DNA of 64,000 bases from Psychrobacillus sp. OK032 (GTDB lineage: Bacteria; Bacillota; Bacilli; Bacillales_A; Planococcaceae): the NCBI RefSeq assembly GCF_900111345.1, contig NZ_FOGY01000001.1:186001-250000 (forward strand). Direction: 5' to 3'. Below, one piece after another: positions 34,694-42,730 of this stretch (position 1 is its first letter; each line of letters opens with the position of its first letter). Under the pieces are notes generated by a model. That model worked only from the letters and a program-made list of their open reading frames with translations. It did no database searches and was not told the origin of the DNA. The translations under genes were made by a program, and so were the position numbers.

Positions 34694-35521
34694 TTAGAAT
34701 GCTGGAATCGCAGTTTCGCCAAAATTTTCTTCAAAGAATTTGCGTACCTCTGGACTCGTCATGGCCTCAGCTAATTTTTGAATAGGTTCCCAGTCCGCGT
34801 TATCTTTACGTGCAATTAGGGTAATAGCGAAATCATTTTCCGTGCCTTCCGTAAGAAGCGCATCACTTTTTGGTGTCAATCCAAGTGGTGTAGCGTAAGC
34901 CGGGTACATGAATACCGCGTCTGCATCATCATACATTCTTGCTAACATTAACAAATCTACTTCTTCAAACTTATAATTTTTTGGGTTGTCAATAATATCA
35001 GCTTTCGTATAATATGGACCCGTCTTTTCTTTTAAAGTAATAACATCATGTTGAGCCAACAAAGCCAATGAACGATCTATATTGGAAACGTCATTCGCAA
35101 TAGCAATGACAGCACCTTCCGGTAGTTCGTCCATCGAATTGTATTCTTTCGAATATATACCATAATTTGCAAAATATATCGGTACAATTGGAACTAGTTC
35201 TGCATCATTGTTGGCATTGAATTGCTCCATAAAAGGAACATGTTGGAAGAAATTTGCATCTACCTCTCCTGCAGCTAATGCGCTGTTAGGCTGAACATTA
35301 TCACCTAATACAACTATTTCGAGATTAATCCCTTCCTCTGCTAGTTTTGGTTTAACAAGCTCAAGAACATCCGTCATTGGCGGTATTAACGAAGCTACTT
35401 TTAATGTCACTTCTTCCTTGTCATTATTTTGAGCATTTCCATTATCTGTAGTTTTTTCATTTTTTCCACAACCTGCTAATATGATTAGCAACAAGGTTAT
35501 TAAAGCGATTATTTTTTTCAT
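34694..35521 (-). CDS. metQ: Methionine ABC transporter substrate-binding lipoprotein
   Basis: A 275-residue NlpA/MetQ-family receptor. The lipobox LAGC at about residues 15-18 ends the signal peptide. The mature protein has VASLIPPMTDVLELVKPKLA, NSALAAGEVDANFFQHVPFM and VFMYPAYATPLGLTP. It uses ATG 35521, preceded by GGAGGAATACATA; the frame extends five codons further upstream. Order metN-metI-metQ. Family specificity is methionine, but some members bind other amino acids or dipeptides; no S-box confirms it here. Confidence 0.85.
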   Translation of the reverse strand: MKKIIALITLLLIILAGCGKNEKTTDNGNAQNNDKEEVTLKVASLIPPMTDVLELVKPKLAEEGINLEIVVLGDNVQPNSALAAGEVDANFFQHVPFMEQFNANNDAELVPIVPIYFANYGIYSKEYNSMDELPEGAVIAIANDVSNIDRSLALLAQHDVITLKEKTGPYYTKADIIDNPKNYKFEEVDLLMLARMYDDADAVFMYPAYATPLGLTPKSDALLTEGTENDFAITLIARKDNADWEPIQKLAEAMTSPEVRKFFEENFGETAIPAF

Positions 35522-35536
35522 TATGTATTCCTCCAT

Positions 35537-36199
35537 TTATCTTTTATCAATTTTTCTTGATACAGTAGTTCCAATAAACTGAATGAGCTGCACTAGTATG
35601 ACCATAATAATAATCATGTACATCATTAGTTCTGTTTTAAATTGTTGATAACCATACCTTATAGCAAAGTCTCCAATACCGCCTCCCCCTACCACTCCCA
35701 TAATAGTTGAATAAGAAATAAAACTGATTATGGACGTTGTCAATCCGAGAACGAGACCAGAACGTGCCTCTACATAAAGAAATTTAAAAATTACTTCCAA
35801 AACGGAAGCTCCCATAGAAATTGCGGCCTCCATCACACCTCTCGGTACGTCTAATAAAGATTGTTCGACTAATCGCGAGTAATGCGCAATAGCAATGATG
35901 GATAATGGAATGGTTGCAGCTGCTGTACCAATGGCAGTACCAATGATTAATCTGGTAAATGGGATTAAAAAAACAACCAGTAATAGAAAAGGAAATGAAC
36001 GAATAATATTTACCAACAAATTTAATAATGAAAAAACAATCCGATTCTCAAGTATTTGTCCCTTCCTACTAAGTAAAAGTAAAGTCCCAACGGGAAGCCC
36101 CACTACAATCGCAGCTAAAATAGAAACACCGACCATTACAAAGGTTTCCCCAATAGACGTCCAAATTTCAGCTTCATATTGAACTAATACATCAGGCAT
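35537..36199 (-). CDS. metI: Methionine-type ABC transporter permease
   Basis: A 220-residue permease of five helices with the EAA-type motif SLLDVPRGVMEAAISMGASVLEVIFK and the MetI pattern TSIISFISYSTIMGVVGGGGIGDFAIRYGYQ. Start ATG 36199 overlaps the metN stop by eight bases and has GGTGAG seven bases upstream; ATG 36214 is too close to its own site. Second gene of metNIQ. Confidence 0.92.
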   Translation of the reverse strand: MPDVLVQYEAEIWTSIGETFVMVGVSILAAIVVGLPVGTLLLLSRKGQILENRIVFSLLNLLVNIIRSFPFLLLVVFLIPFTRLIIGTAIGTAAATIPLSIIAIAHYSRLVEQSLLDVPRGVMEAAISMGASVLEVIFKFLYVEARSGLVLGLTTSIISFISYSTIMGVVGGGGIGDFAIRYGYQQFKTELMMYMIIIMVILVQLIQFIGTTVSRKIDKR

Positions 36200-36938
36200 G
36201 GTCCTTCTCACCATCCTTTAATTGTTCGACAAAGTACTTTGGACTATTGTCTGTGCCTACAATCCTTTTTGGTTCTATTAATAAGGTGTCGTATATTTCT
36301 CCATCTGCCATTACGGTTACACGGTTGCAAATACTTTTTATCACGTCCATCTCATGACTGACAATCACAATTGTCACACCAAATCTTTTGTTCACTTTTT
36401 CTAAAACATCTAATATTTCCGCAGTTGTATTAGGGTCAAGTGAAGAGGTTGGTTCATCACATAACAAAACTTGGGGATTATTCGCCAACGCCCTTGCAAT
36501 TGCGACACGCTGCTTTTGACCACCACTTAACTGTGCGGGATGTTTTGTCATAAAATTCTCTAGTCCAACAAATTGAAGACACTCAACAACTCGATTTCGA
36601 CGTTCTTTTTTTGGAAAATTCGCCAATTCTAAAGAAATAGCGACATTTTCAAAGACTGTTTTATTCGCTACTAAATTAAAATGTTGAAAGATCATCCCGA
36701 TGGATTTTCGTGCCTGTCGAAGATACTTATTATGCAGATTGGTTAGAATTTGACCATTCACTTCCACTTTCCCTTCATCGGGAATTTCTAGCAAATTCAT
36801 TAGCCGCAGTAAGGTAGATTTTCCTGCTCCACTAGCTCCGATAATTCCATAAATTTCTCCTTTATTAATTGTTAAAGATACGGAATTAATAGCACGAAAA
36901 TGTGCATAATTTTTAGTTACATTGTGTAATTTAATCAT
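36192..36938 (-). CDS. metN: Methionine-type ABC transporter ATP-binding protein
   Basis: A 248-residue ATPase: Walker A GASGAGKST, MIFQHFNLVANKTVFENV at the Q-loop, signature LSGGQKQRVAIARAL, Walker B VLLCDEPTSSLD. MetN proteins usually carry a C-terminal ACT-like domain of about 90 residues that binds methionine; this protein ends soon after the ATPase core (TVMADGEIYDT plus about 30 residues), so the regulatory domain is absent. No SAM (S-box) riboswitch was seen upstream. Confidence 0.88.
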   Translation of the reverse strand: MIKLHNVTKNYAHFRAINSVSLTINKGEIYGIIGASGAGKSTLLRLMNLLEIPDEGKVEVNGQILTNLHNKYLRQARKSIGMIFQHFNLVANKTVFENVAISLELANFPKKERRNRVVECLQFVGLENFMTKHPAQLSGGQKQRVAIARALANNPQVLLCDEPTSSLDPNTTAEILDVLEKVNKRFGVTIVIVSHEMDVIKSICNRVTVMADGEIYDTLLIEPKRIVGTDNSPKYFVEQLKDGEKDHA

Positions 36939-37086
36939 AAAAAAACCCCCTTTCTATTATTTGAAGGGCGATTGCAGCGATACTAATTATAGCTTAAAAC
37001 GTTGGGGCTGTCATTGTGGCAGAAGATTTCGGTAATTAGTTAATTTCTTATCTTCTAGCGACTGGAGAAAAATGATGATTGAAAAA

Positions 37087-37115
37087 AGAGCCCCCTTTTT
37101 ATAAGGAAAAGCTCT
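37087..37115 (-). terminator. Terminator downstream of the second Gfo/Idh/MocA gene
   Basis: AGAGC pairs with GCTCT, extended by G-U pairs in the C-rich/T-rich arms; on the minus strand six T follow. It separates the oxidoreductase from metN. Confidence 0.7.
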
Positions 37116-37135
37116 ACTATCATCCATTAGATTTA

Positions 37136-38074
37136 TCAACTCAACAGCTGGTCAATCCACTCTTGCACCTTCAATCCTTCCTCAAACGTAACGACGAATG
37201 ATTCTTGACCATTTACCACATGATGACATACATCTATAAGACTATTTGGCCTAATGTCCGGAATGACTTGAACAGCTTCTTGATCCTTTTCAGCTACCCA
37301 GAGTTCTGACCAATTTCGTATAGTCATTGCTCTTTCAGTTCCAAAAACTTTAAATTCTAGACGCTCTTCTTGTCCAATTCCGGACAAACCATTCAGAACA
37401 ATCGGTATTCCACTTTCTGTTTTAGCTAATGCTGTTACACCCGTCTCACAAAGCTCGATGTTCGCTGGATAAGTAGTCGCATGAGAAGAAATTGTGAAAT
37501 TTCCGAATAGATGATTCATAAGTTGAAGGTAATGTGGAAATATTTCTCTAATGAATCCCCCTTGTTCTCTTGTCCCAATCCACGGATTTTGTTGCCATTT
37601 TCTCGGCCAGTTTGGTAAGTAAGTATGTAGTTCGATGCGAACTATATCACCAAGTTCCTTTGTAGTTAGTGCATTTTTAAGACTATGTACAACTGGACTA
37701 TACATTAGCGGAAAATGCATCACTGTTTGAACATTTGCTTCAGCTGCTGCTATTACCATACGCGTGCCATCCCTAGCATCGTGAGCAAGTGGTTTCTCAG
37801 AAAGAATATTCAAACCATATGCTGCTATTTGTTCTGATAGTGGCGCATGACTTACAGGAGGAGTTCCAATATAAACCCAATCTGGATGCGTTTGTAACAG
37901 CACTTCTAACGATTCTGCCACTGGAAGCTGATACTTTGTTGAAACTTCCTCTAGTCTTGTTTTATTTTCATCAAATAGCGATACAATTTGGCAATTAGGA
38001 TGAGCTAAAATTTGATTAATAATACGCTCCCCAACTACTCCTGTTCCAATTAATGCAAATTTAGTTTTTGCCAT
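37136..38074 (-). CDS. Gfo/Idh/MocA-family oxidoreductase (second paralog)
   Basis: A 312-residue enzyme with the Rossmann motif ALIGTGVVGERIINQIL, the active-site signature LSEKPLAHDA and a C-terminal dehydrogenase domain (EQGGFIREIFPHYLQLMNHLFG). It is only loosely similar to the protein at 29616 and is not a recent duplicate. ATG 38074 is preferred because AAGGAG lies nine bases upstream; GTG 38083 is the alternative. Monocistronic. Substrate unknown. Confidence 0.87.
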   Translation of the reverse strand: MAKTKFALIGTGVVGERIINQILAHPNCQIVSLFDENKTRLEEVSTKYQLPVAESLEVLLQTHPDWVYIGTPPVSHAPLSEQIAAYGLNILSEKPLAHDARDGTRMVIAAAEANVQTVMHFPLMYSPVVHSLKNALTTKELGDIVRIELHTYLPNWPRKWQQNPWIGTREQGGFIREIFPHYLQLMNHLFGNFTISSHATTYPANIELCETGVTALAKTESGIPIVLNGLSGIGQEERLEFKVFGTERAMTIRNWSELWVAEKDQEAVQVIPDIRPNSLIDVCHHVVNGQESFVVTFEEGLKVQEWIDQLLS

Positions 38075-38163
38075 TAGTTGCACTCCTTAACATTCTAGTT
38101 ATATAGCTAGTTAATCATAATTCTTAAAAGAATGAAAGATTAATCATGCCCTTTGTGATATAC

Positions 38164-38192
38164 GTGTAATCGCTCATTTTCCGGAAATACTA
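38164..38192 (+). promoter_or_regulatory. Possible sigma-G promoter of the SASP gene
   Basis: AATACTA (38186-38192) matches the sigma-G -10 consensus CATACTA in six of seven bases, 21 bases before the start codon. The best -35 candidate GTGTAA (38164-38169) lies 16 bases upstream and is a weak match. SASP genes are normally forespore-specific, so the call is plausible. Confidence 0.35.
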
Positions 38193-38213
38193 ATAAACAA
38201 AGGAGCGAAAAAA

Positions 38214-38486
38214 ATGGCGAATAGAAATAAAATATTAGTCCCTTCTGCTCGAGAAGAATTAGACAAACTAAAAGCTCGAGTGATGAAAGAGAAGGGTTAC
38301 GATGTAAATATAGACAGACCGGATGATGTCAAATACGAAATAGCAGAAGAACTTAGTATTCCATTAAAAAAAGGATATAACGGCAAACTTACAGCTGAAC
38401 AAGCCGGAAAAATTGGAGGACCAATCGGCGGTAGTATGGTGAAAGAAATGATTAGAATGGCACAGGAACAAATGATGAAAAAGTGA
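38214..38486 (+). CDS. Small acid-soluble spore protein, alpha/beta type
   Basis: A 90-residue DNA-binding spore protein. The germination protease region is KYEIAEELSIPL and the second conserved region is LTAEQAGKIGGPIGGSMVKEMIRMAQEQM, both classic for alpha/beta-type SASP. The N-terminal 40 residues (MANRNKILVPSAREELDKLK...) are longer than in B. subtilis SspA-D and more like SspF-type members. Strong ribosome binding site AAAGGAGCG. SASPs coat DNA in the forespore and protect it from UV and heat. Confidence 0.92.
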   Translation: MANRNKILVPSAREELDKLKARVMKEKGYDVNIDRPDDVKYEIAEELSIPLKKGYNGKLTAEQAGKIGGPIGGSMVKEMIRMAQEQMMKK

Positions 38487-38603
38487 ATGATTGCATTATT
38501 CGTTAGCGAAAACACATAATTTATATGCGAATGGGGATTATAAAGTTGAAACGGATAAGGAAAAGAAAACATCGTTAAATTACAGATTGGAGGATTAACA
38601 CAG

Positions 38604-39467
38604 ATGACAAAAAGTCAACAAAACCTTAGTCCAAGCACTGCCTATGCCCGTTTCATGTTGGGCTCCGTCCTAACCGCTTACGGTACAGTAAAACTTTTGC
38701 GGGAACCCAACAGCCGAATTGGCAAAATGCTTGTTTTGTATGGTTCCATGAAAGTAGCTGAAGGTGCAACTAAATTTTGTCCAACCAAAGCGATGAGTAA
38801 AATGATGGACAGTATGATGAGTGGAAATACTTCTCAAAGTGCTTCCGCCGGTACCGGAGCATCGATGAATAGCGGAACCCAGCCCATACAATATGCTGCA
38901 AGTGGGAGTACCAGTCAAATGAGTGGAAACATCATGCAGATGGTCGGTAATATAGCTCAAAAACTAACCGGTGCAAATGCGACACAGAGTGCCAGTTCAG
39001 GGGCTCAAAGTAAGGCAAGTACTCAAAACACAAGCGTAGGAACTGGACAAACTGCTGCGAGTGGTGGCATCGCTCAGACAATCGGGAATTTAACCCAACA
39101 AATGACTAGCGGAACGTCAGCTCAAAAAGTTGGTGATATGGCGCAAACCGTTGCACCACAAGTGGATCAAATTATTAACGATGTAGCCAGTATGACGGGA
39201 TCACAAAATGCTTCTGGAACGAATAATGGGGGAAAACAAGCGTCTACGACGAGCGGAGCAGCATCAAACAAAACTGCAGCGAAAAATGCTAATGCTCACA
39301 CACAGAATGCTGCAAATGGATCCTCAACTGGAAAGGCTTCTGTAAATGCAGAGAACAAAAAATCAGCTTCAGCTCCAACTACTAGTTCAAATTTAGATGC
39401 CTCGGTAATAGACGCCGCTTCCAAAACAGCCACTAAAAAAACACCTGTATCAGATATTCTACAATAA
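38604..39467 (+). CDS. DUF2892-like membrane protein with long low-complexity tail
   Basis: A 287-residue protein in two parts. Residues 1-70 resemble the YitR/DUF2892 type (ARFMLGSVLTAYGTVKLLRE, GKMLVLYGSMKVAEGATKFCP), a short membrane-associated hairpin found in spore-formers. Residues about 75-287 are low complexity, rich in Ser, Ala, Thr, Gln, Asn and Gly, with repeated short segments (SGNxxQM, IAQTIGNLTQQM, VGDMAQTV). Ribosome binding site TTGGAGG. It lies 117 bases after the SASP gene, so a sporulation role is likely but unproven. Confidence 0.65.
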   Translation: MTKSQQNLSPSTAYARFMLGSVLTAYGTVKLLREPNSRIGKMLVLYGSMKVAEGATKFCPTKAMSKMMDSMMSGNTSQSASAGTGASMNSGTQPIQYAASGSTSQMSGNIMQMVGNIAQKLTGANATQSASSGAQSKASTQNTSVGTGQTAASGGIAQTIGNLTQQMTSGTSAQKVGDMAQTVAPQVDQIINDVASMTGSQNASGTNNGGKQASTTSGAASNKTAAKNANAHTQNAANGSSTGKASVNAENKKSASAPTTSSNLDASVIDAASKTATKKTPVSDILQ

Positions 39468-39475
39468 AAGAAAAC

Positions 39476-39508
39476 ATGTCACCGTATTTTACGGTGGCAT
39501 TTTTTTTT
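39476..39508 (+). terminator. Rho-independent terminator
   Basis: ATGTCACCGT (39476-39485) pairs with ACGGTGGCAT (39491-39500) through one G-U pair, followed by T-rich sequence. It ends the DUF2892-like gene. Confidence 0.9.
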
Positions 39509-39575
39509 ATTGCGGTTTTACCGAATTGATTTTGAAGTAAAGATGTTTTACCTTAAATAACTTCGATATGCACTC

Positions 39576-39605
39576 ACCCTATATGAGACAATTGTCCATA
39601 TAATA
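39576..39605 (+). promoter_or_regulatory. Possible sigma-K promoter before the Ser-repeat gene
   Basis: CATATAATA (39597-39605) fits the sigma-K -10 consensus CATANNNTA exactly. ACC (39576-39578) could be the AC-type -35, with an 18-base spacer, slightly long. Late mother-cell expression is what a coat protein gene would need. Confidence 0.45.
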
Positions 39606-39660
39606 AAAAAGGCTTTGCGTATTATAAAACTAATCTGTTATTAATAAGGAGGTGCCCGTT

Positions 39661-40008
39661 ATGCCAGGAAAAAAAGGGAAAAGTAGTTCATCCGGTAGTT
39701 CGTCTTCAGGAAGCACTTCGTCAAGTAGTTCTACTTCTTCAAGTTCATCTTCAAGTTCTTCTTCGAGAAGCTCTTCAGGAAGAAAAGGAAGTAGCTCGTC
39801 TTCTTCAGGTAGCACTTCGTCAAGTGGTTCTAGCTCTTCAAGTTCTTCTTCAAGAAGTTCTTCAAGAAGAAAAGGAAGATCGTCTTCTTCAGGTAGCACT
39901 TCGTCAAGTGGTTCTAGCTCTTCAAGTTCTTCTTCAAGAAGCTCTTCAAGAAGAAAAGGAAGATCGTCTTCCTCTGGAAGTACATCTTCAGGAAGCACGT
40001 CTTCATAG
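39661..40008 (+). CDS. Ser/Arg/Lys repeat protein, probable CotG/CotB-like coat protein and CotH substrate
   Basis: A 115-residue protein built almost only of Ser, Gly, Thr, Arg and Lys. After MPGKKGK it consists of three units of about 28 residues, each a Ser-rich run (SGSTSSSGSSSSSSSSRSSS) ending in RRKG or GRKG. In B. subtilis the CotH kinase phosphorylates serines next to basic residues in CotG and CotB; this composition and the cotH gene 206 bases downstream make this the likely substrate. Start ATG 39661 has AGGAGGTGCCCGTT upstream. The repeats are near-identical DNA, so length may vary between strains. Confidence 0.75.
   Translation: MPGKKGKSSSSGSSSSGSTSSSSSTSSSSSSSSSSRSSSGRKGSSSSSSGSTSSSGSSSSSSSSRSSSRRKGRSSSSGSTSSSGSSSSSSSSRSSSRRKGRSSSSGSTSSGSTSS
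39799..39966 (+). repeat. Tandem 84-base repeat within the Ser-repeat gene
   Basis: Units 39799-39882 and 39883-39966 are almost identical (28 codons each). A diverged unit precedes them and a partial unit starts at 39967. The repeat is in frame and coding. Confidence 0.85.
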
Positions 40009-40027
40009 AATATATTTACAAAAAGTG

Positions 40028-40073
40028 AAAAGCTTTCCTTTAATCAATATTTGATCGATTAGGGAAGGCTTTT
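40028..40073 (+). terminator. Rho-independent terminator after the Ser-repeat gene
   Basis: AAAAGCTTTCCTTTAATC pairs with GATTAGGGAAGGCTTTT (40057-40073) with a few G-U pairs, ending in TTTTA. It implies that the Ser-repeat gene and cotH are transcribed separately or by read-through. Confidence 0.75.
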
Positions 40074-40214
40074 ATGCCAACCCAATAGTAAATGCCTTAC
40101 AAACTGACATCTTACATAGCCATTGTTCATCATGTATGTACTATAGCTATGTTAGTTGCCAGTAGCATCATTAACAACAGCACAACCCATCAGTAATTAC
40201 AAGGAGGTGAATAT

Positions 40215-41300
40215 ATGTCAAATCTCATTCCTTCTTATCACTTAATGATTGAAGAGGATGACTTAAACCGTTTAAGAAAAAATCTAACGAATGATAAAAC
40301 TATTTCCACCAAATTGATAATAGAAAACATTACTTACGATATAAATATTGCTTATCGTGGCTCTTATACAAGAAAGTTTCGAAAAAGATCCTATTTAATT
40401 GGTTTTGATAATCCTGAAGAATTTGCCGGGGCACGTAAAATTCACCTTAATGCGGAGTATAGAGATCCTTCCCTTATTCGCAATAAACTTTCATTCGACT
40501 TTTTTCAAGATTTAGGTGTTCTTGCACCAGATAGCCAGCATATAAATTTTTACAGGAATGGTTCATTTAAAGGTGTATATTTACAATTGGAGTCCGTGGA
40601 TGATATGTTTCTGAAAAAGAGAGGTTTGCCAAGTGGTCCTATTTACTATGCCGTAAATAATGATGCGAATTTTTCCTTCACAAGAGACGGCAAACTAAAA
40701 GAGTCACTTACGTCGGGCTATAAAAGAGCGTATGGCAATCCGTCCGATGATGAATTTCTTACTGAGTTAATTACAAGGATAAATACTACCTCCAAGTCAA
40801 AGTTCCTCGATAAAATCTCCCAATATATGAATATGGATCAATTTATCCTCTGGTTAGTTGGGGCAATTTGTACAATGAATAATGATGGATTCACACACAA
40901 CTATGCCCTCTATCGCAATAGCGAGACATGCTTATTTGAAGTGTTACCTTGGGATTACGATGCAACATGGGGACGAAAAGTAAGCGGGGGGCTGATGGAT
41001 CACACCTACGTCCCTATCGAAGGAAAAAAGGGAAATTATCTTTGTTCGCTTCTAATGCAGCTACCAGAATTCCGCAAGCGTTATAAAAAAGTATTGGAAG
41101 AAATTCTTGATACAAAGTTTACTGTGGCATATATGGAAGATAAAGTATTATCACTGCATGAATACGTACGCCCCCACTTACTTCTAGACCCGTACAAAAA
41201 AAATAAAATAGATCAGTTTGAAGATGAACCAGAAATAATTTTTCAATTTATCCGTGATCGTAGTAATTATTTAAGAGAGAATCTTAGCAACTTAGATTAA
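40215..41300 (+). CDS. cotH: CotH-family spore coat protein kinase
   Basis: A 361-residue member of the CotH atypical kinase family, which phosphorylates serines of coat proteins. The family motifs are present: RGSYTRKFRKRSYLI near 48-62, NND at 222-224 with HNY at 228-230 (NNDGFTHNYALY), and the metal-binding DYD at 247-249 (LPWDYDATWG). D224 corresponds to the region of the essential aspartate (D228) known in B. subtilis CotH. Length matches. Ribosome binding site AAGGAGGTGAA. A SET-domain gene begins 23 bases after it. Confidence 0.92.
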   Translation: MSNLIPSYHLMIEEDDLNRLRKNLTNDKTISTKLIIENITYDINIAYRGSYTRKFRKRSYLIGFDNPEEFAGARKIHLNAEYRDPSLIRNKLSFDFFQDLGVLAPDSQHINFYRNGSFKGVYLQLESVDDMFLKKRGLPSGPIYYAVNNDANFSFTRDGKLKESLTSGYKRAYGNPSDDEFLTELITRINTTSKSKFLDKISQYMNMDQFILWLVGAICTMNNDGFTHNYALYRNSETCLFEVLPWDYDATWGRKVSGGLMDHTYVPIEGKKGNYLCSLLMQLPEFRKRYKKVLEEILDTKFTVAYMEDKVLSLHEYVRPHLLLDPYKKNKIDQFEDEPEIIFQFIRDRSNYLRENLSNLD

Positions 41301-41323
41301 GTTTGCAAGAAAGGAGTTAAGCA

Positions 41324-41698
41324 TTGCTACCTTTTTGTGTAAAAGATACTGGAAAATATGGGAGAGGGTTATTTGCTACACGTGCTATAAAAAAAGATGA
41401 ATTGATAGAAGTATCACCTGTTATCGTTTCTCCAAAAGATGAATGGAAATATTTAAAAAAGACAGTGCTTTTTTATTATTGCTTTCATTGGGGAAAAAAA
41501 GATACAGCCATTGCACTCGGATATGGTGCCCTATTTAATCATTCTTACTCTCCGAATATAAGATTTAAAAATAATAAAGAAAACTTTACAATAGATTTTC
41601 ACGCCTTAAAAGATATTAAGGAGGGAGAGGAATTAACAATAAATTATAAAGGAGATCCAGATGATAAATCTGAATTATGGTTTGATGTGATTGAGTAA
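41324..41698 (+). CDS. SET-domain protein (putative protein-lysine methyltransferase)
   Basis: A 124-residue compact SET domain. Motifs: GKYGRGLFATRAI (cofactor-binding start), GYGALFNHSYSPNIRF (NHS, the S-adenosylmethionine and pseudoknot motif) and KEGEELTINY (catalytic tyrosine). There is no post-SET cysteine cluster. The start is TTG with AAGGAG seven bases upstream. Co-transcription with cotH suggests a spore-coat target, and the Lys residues in the RRKG repeats of the Ser-repeat protein are an attractive candidate; this is inference. B. subtilis coat loci have no such gene that I know of. Confidence 0.8.
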   Translation: MLPFCVKDTGKYGRGLFATRAIKKDELIEVSPVIVSPKDEWKYLKKTVLFYYCFHWGKKDTAIALGYGALFNHSYSPNIRFKNNKENFTIDFHALKDIKEGEELTINYKGDPDDKSELWFDVIE

Positions 41699-41745
41699 TG
41701 CTTGAAACCTCCTCCTCTTTTAAGGATGTCACAAGCTTTTCATAC

Positions 41746-41797
41746 AAAAAACCACTCATTCTCTATACAATCCATATCGAGATTAGAGTGGTTTTTT
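41746..41797. terminator. Bidirectional terminator between the SET gene and hprK
   Basis: AAAAAACCACTC (41746-41757) pairs with GAGTGGTTTTTT (41786-41797). Located between convergent genes; A-run and T-run serve both directions. Confidence 0.88.
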
Positions 41798-41800
41798 AAT

Positions 41801-42730
41801 TTAGTTCGAATGGGAGTTTTTAAAATCTTGTTCAAGCCGTTTGACAAATTCTTCTGCAGCGCTATAGCCTTGTTGCTTCAAATACCAGTTATTTGCCGCC
41901 GCTTCTATTAATCCAGCAACATCACGACCAGGCTGTAATTGAATTTGAATATGTGGAATTTGTACACCCATATATTCAGTAAATTTCGTTTCTAATTCTA
42001 GTTCGTTATTTAATGTATTGTGCTCCCATTTGGTTAACTCAATATCTAGCGCAATCCGTGTTTCGTCTTGGAATGCAGCTCTTCCGTATAAACGTACGAC
42101 ATTTAGTAAACCGATACTTCGCAAAGCAAGAAATTCTCTGTTTTTTTCATTATGCGATCCTAGTAAGGTTTGCGGGCTTAGTTTTTTCAATACAACGATA
42201 TCATCTGCTATTAATCGATGTCCTCGCCCTATAAGGGTATGGGCTGTTTCGCTTTTACCGACCCCCGATTTGCCGCGCAGCAAAATACCAATTCCCGCTA
42301 CATTCACACAAACTCCATGAATGGCAATTTCTTCTGCCATTGCTTTTACTACATATGCATCTAGTTTTGCACTTACCTCACTTGTAGAGTCCTTCGTTCG
42401 CAATACTGGAATCTTCTTCTCTACACAATAATGGATTAATCCGAGTGGCTCTTCTTGATTGGAAGTGATGATAATACATGGTGGATCGTATTGAACGATA
42501 TTACCAATGCGTAATTTACACTCTTCTTTTGAAAGTGTATGTAAATAATTAATTTCATTTTTCCCTAATATTTGGACATGTTCGGTCGCAATAAAATCGA
42601 ATTTATCCATAAATTCTAACCCTGGTCGACGAACTTTGGATTTTTTTAACTCACGATGTAACTGATCACTTCCAGTTAGTACATCAAATGAAAATGTTCT
42701 GACGATATTTTCAACTGTTATAGTTTTCAT
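41801..42730 (-). CDS. hprK: HPr kinase/phosphorylase paralog, stand-alone
   Basis: A 309-residue HprK. The N-terminal domain (1-130) has the family pattern RPGLEF and VQILGKNEI. The kinase domain has conserved H138 (AIHG), Walker A GKSGVGKSE (153-161) and RLIADD (172-177). Compared with B. subtilis HprK, the C-terminal signature region is diverged: RSIGLLN for RGLGIIN, and PGRDVAGLIEAAANN for PGRNLAVIIEVAAMN. The main hprK is normally followed by lgt and ppaX; here neither is present. It may be a second copy that acts on HPr, Crh or another target. Confidence 0.85.
   Translation of the reverse strand: MKTITVENIVRTFSFDVLTGSDQLHRELKKSKVRRPGLEFMDKFDFIATEHVQILGKNEINYLHTLSKEECKLRIGNIVQYDPPCIIITSNQEEPLGLIHYCVEKKIPVLRTKDSTSEVSAKLDAYVVKAMAEEIAIHGVCVNVAGIGILLRGKSGVGKSETAHTLIGRGHRLIADDIVVLKKLSPQTLLGSHNEKNREFLALRSIGLLNVVRLYGRAAFQDETRIALDIELTKWEHNTLNNELELETKFTEYMGVQIPHIQIQLQPGRDVAGLIEAAANNWYLKQQGYSAAEEFVKRLEQDFKNSHSN

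Noticed and set aside
36939-37135. S-box or T-box riboswitch before metN
   Set aside because: No S-box core motif or T-box sequence was seen; only a terminator of the upstream gene.
39799-39966. Regular repeats considered as a CRISPR array
   Set aside because: The units are directly adjacent, in frame and have no spacers; they encode the Ser-repeat protein.
39630-39998. Minus-strand frame rich in Glu, Leu and Pro
   Set aside because: It is the antisense of the Ser-repeat gene; the repeat codons force it open. It has no ribosome binding site.
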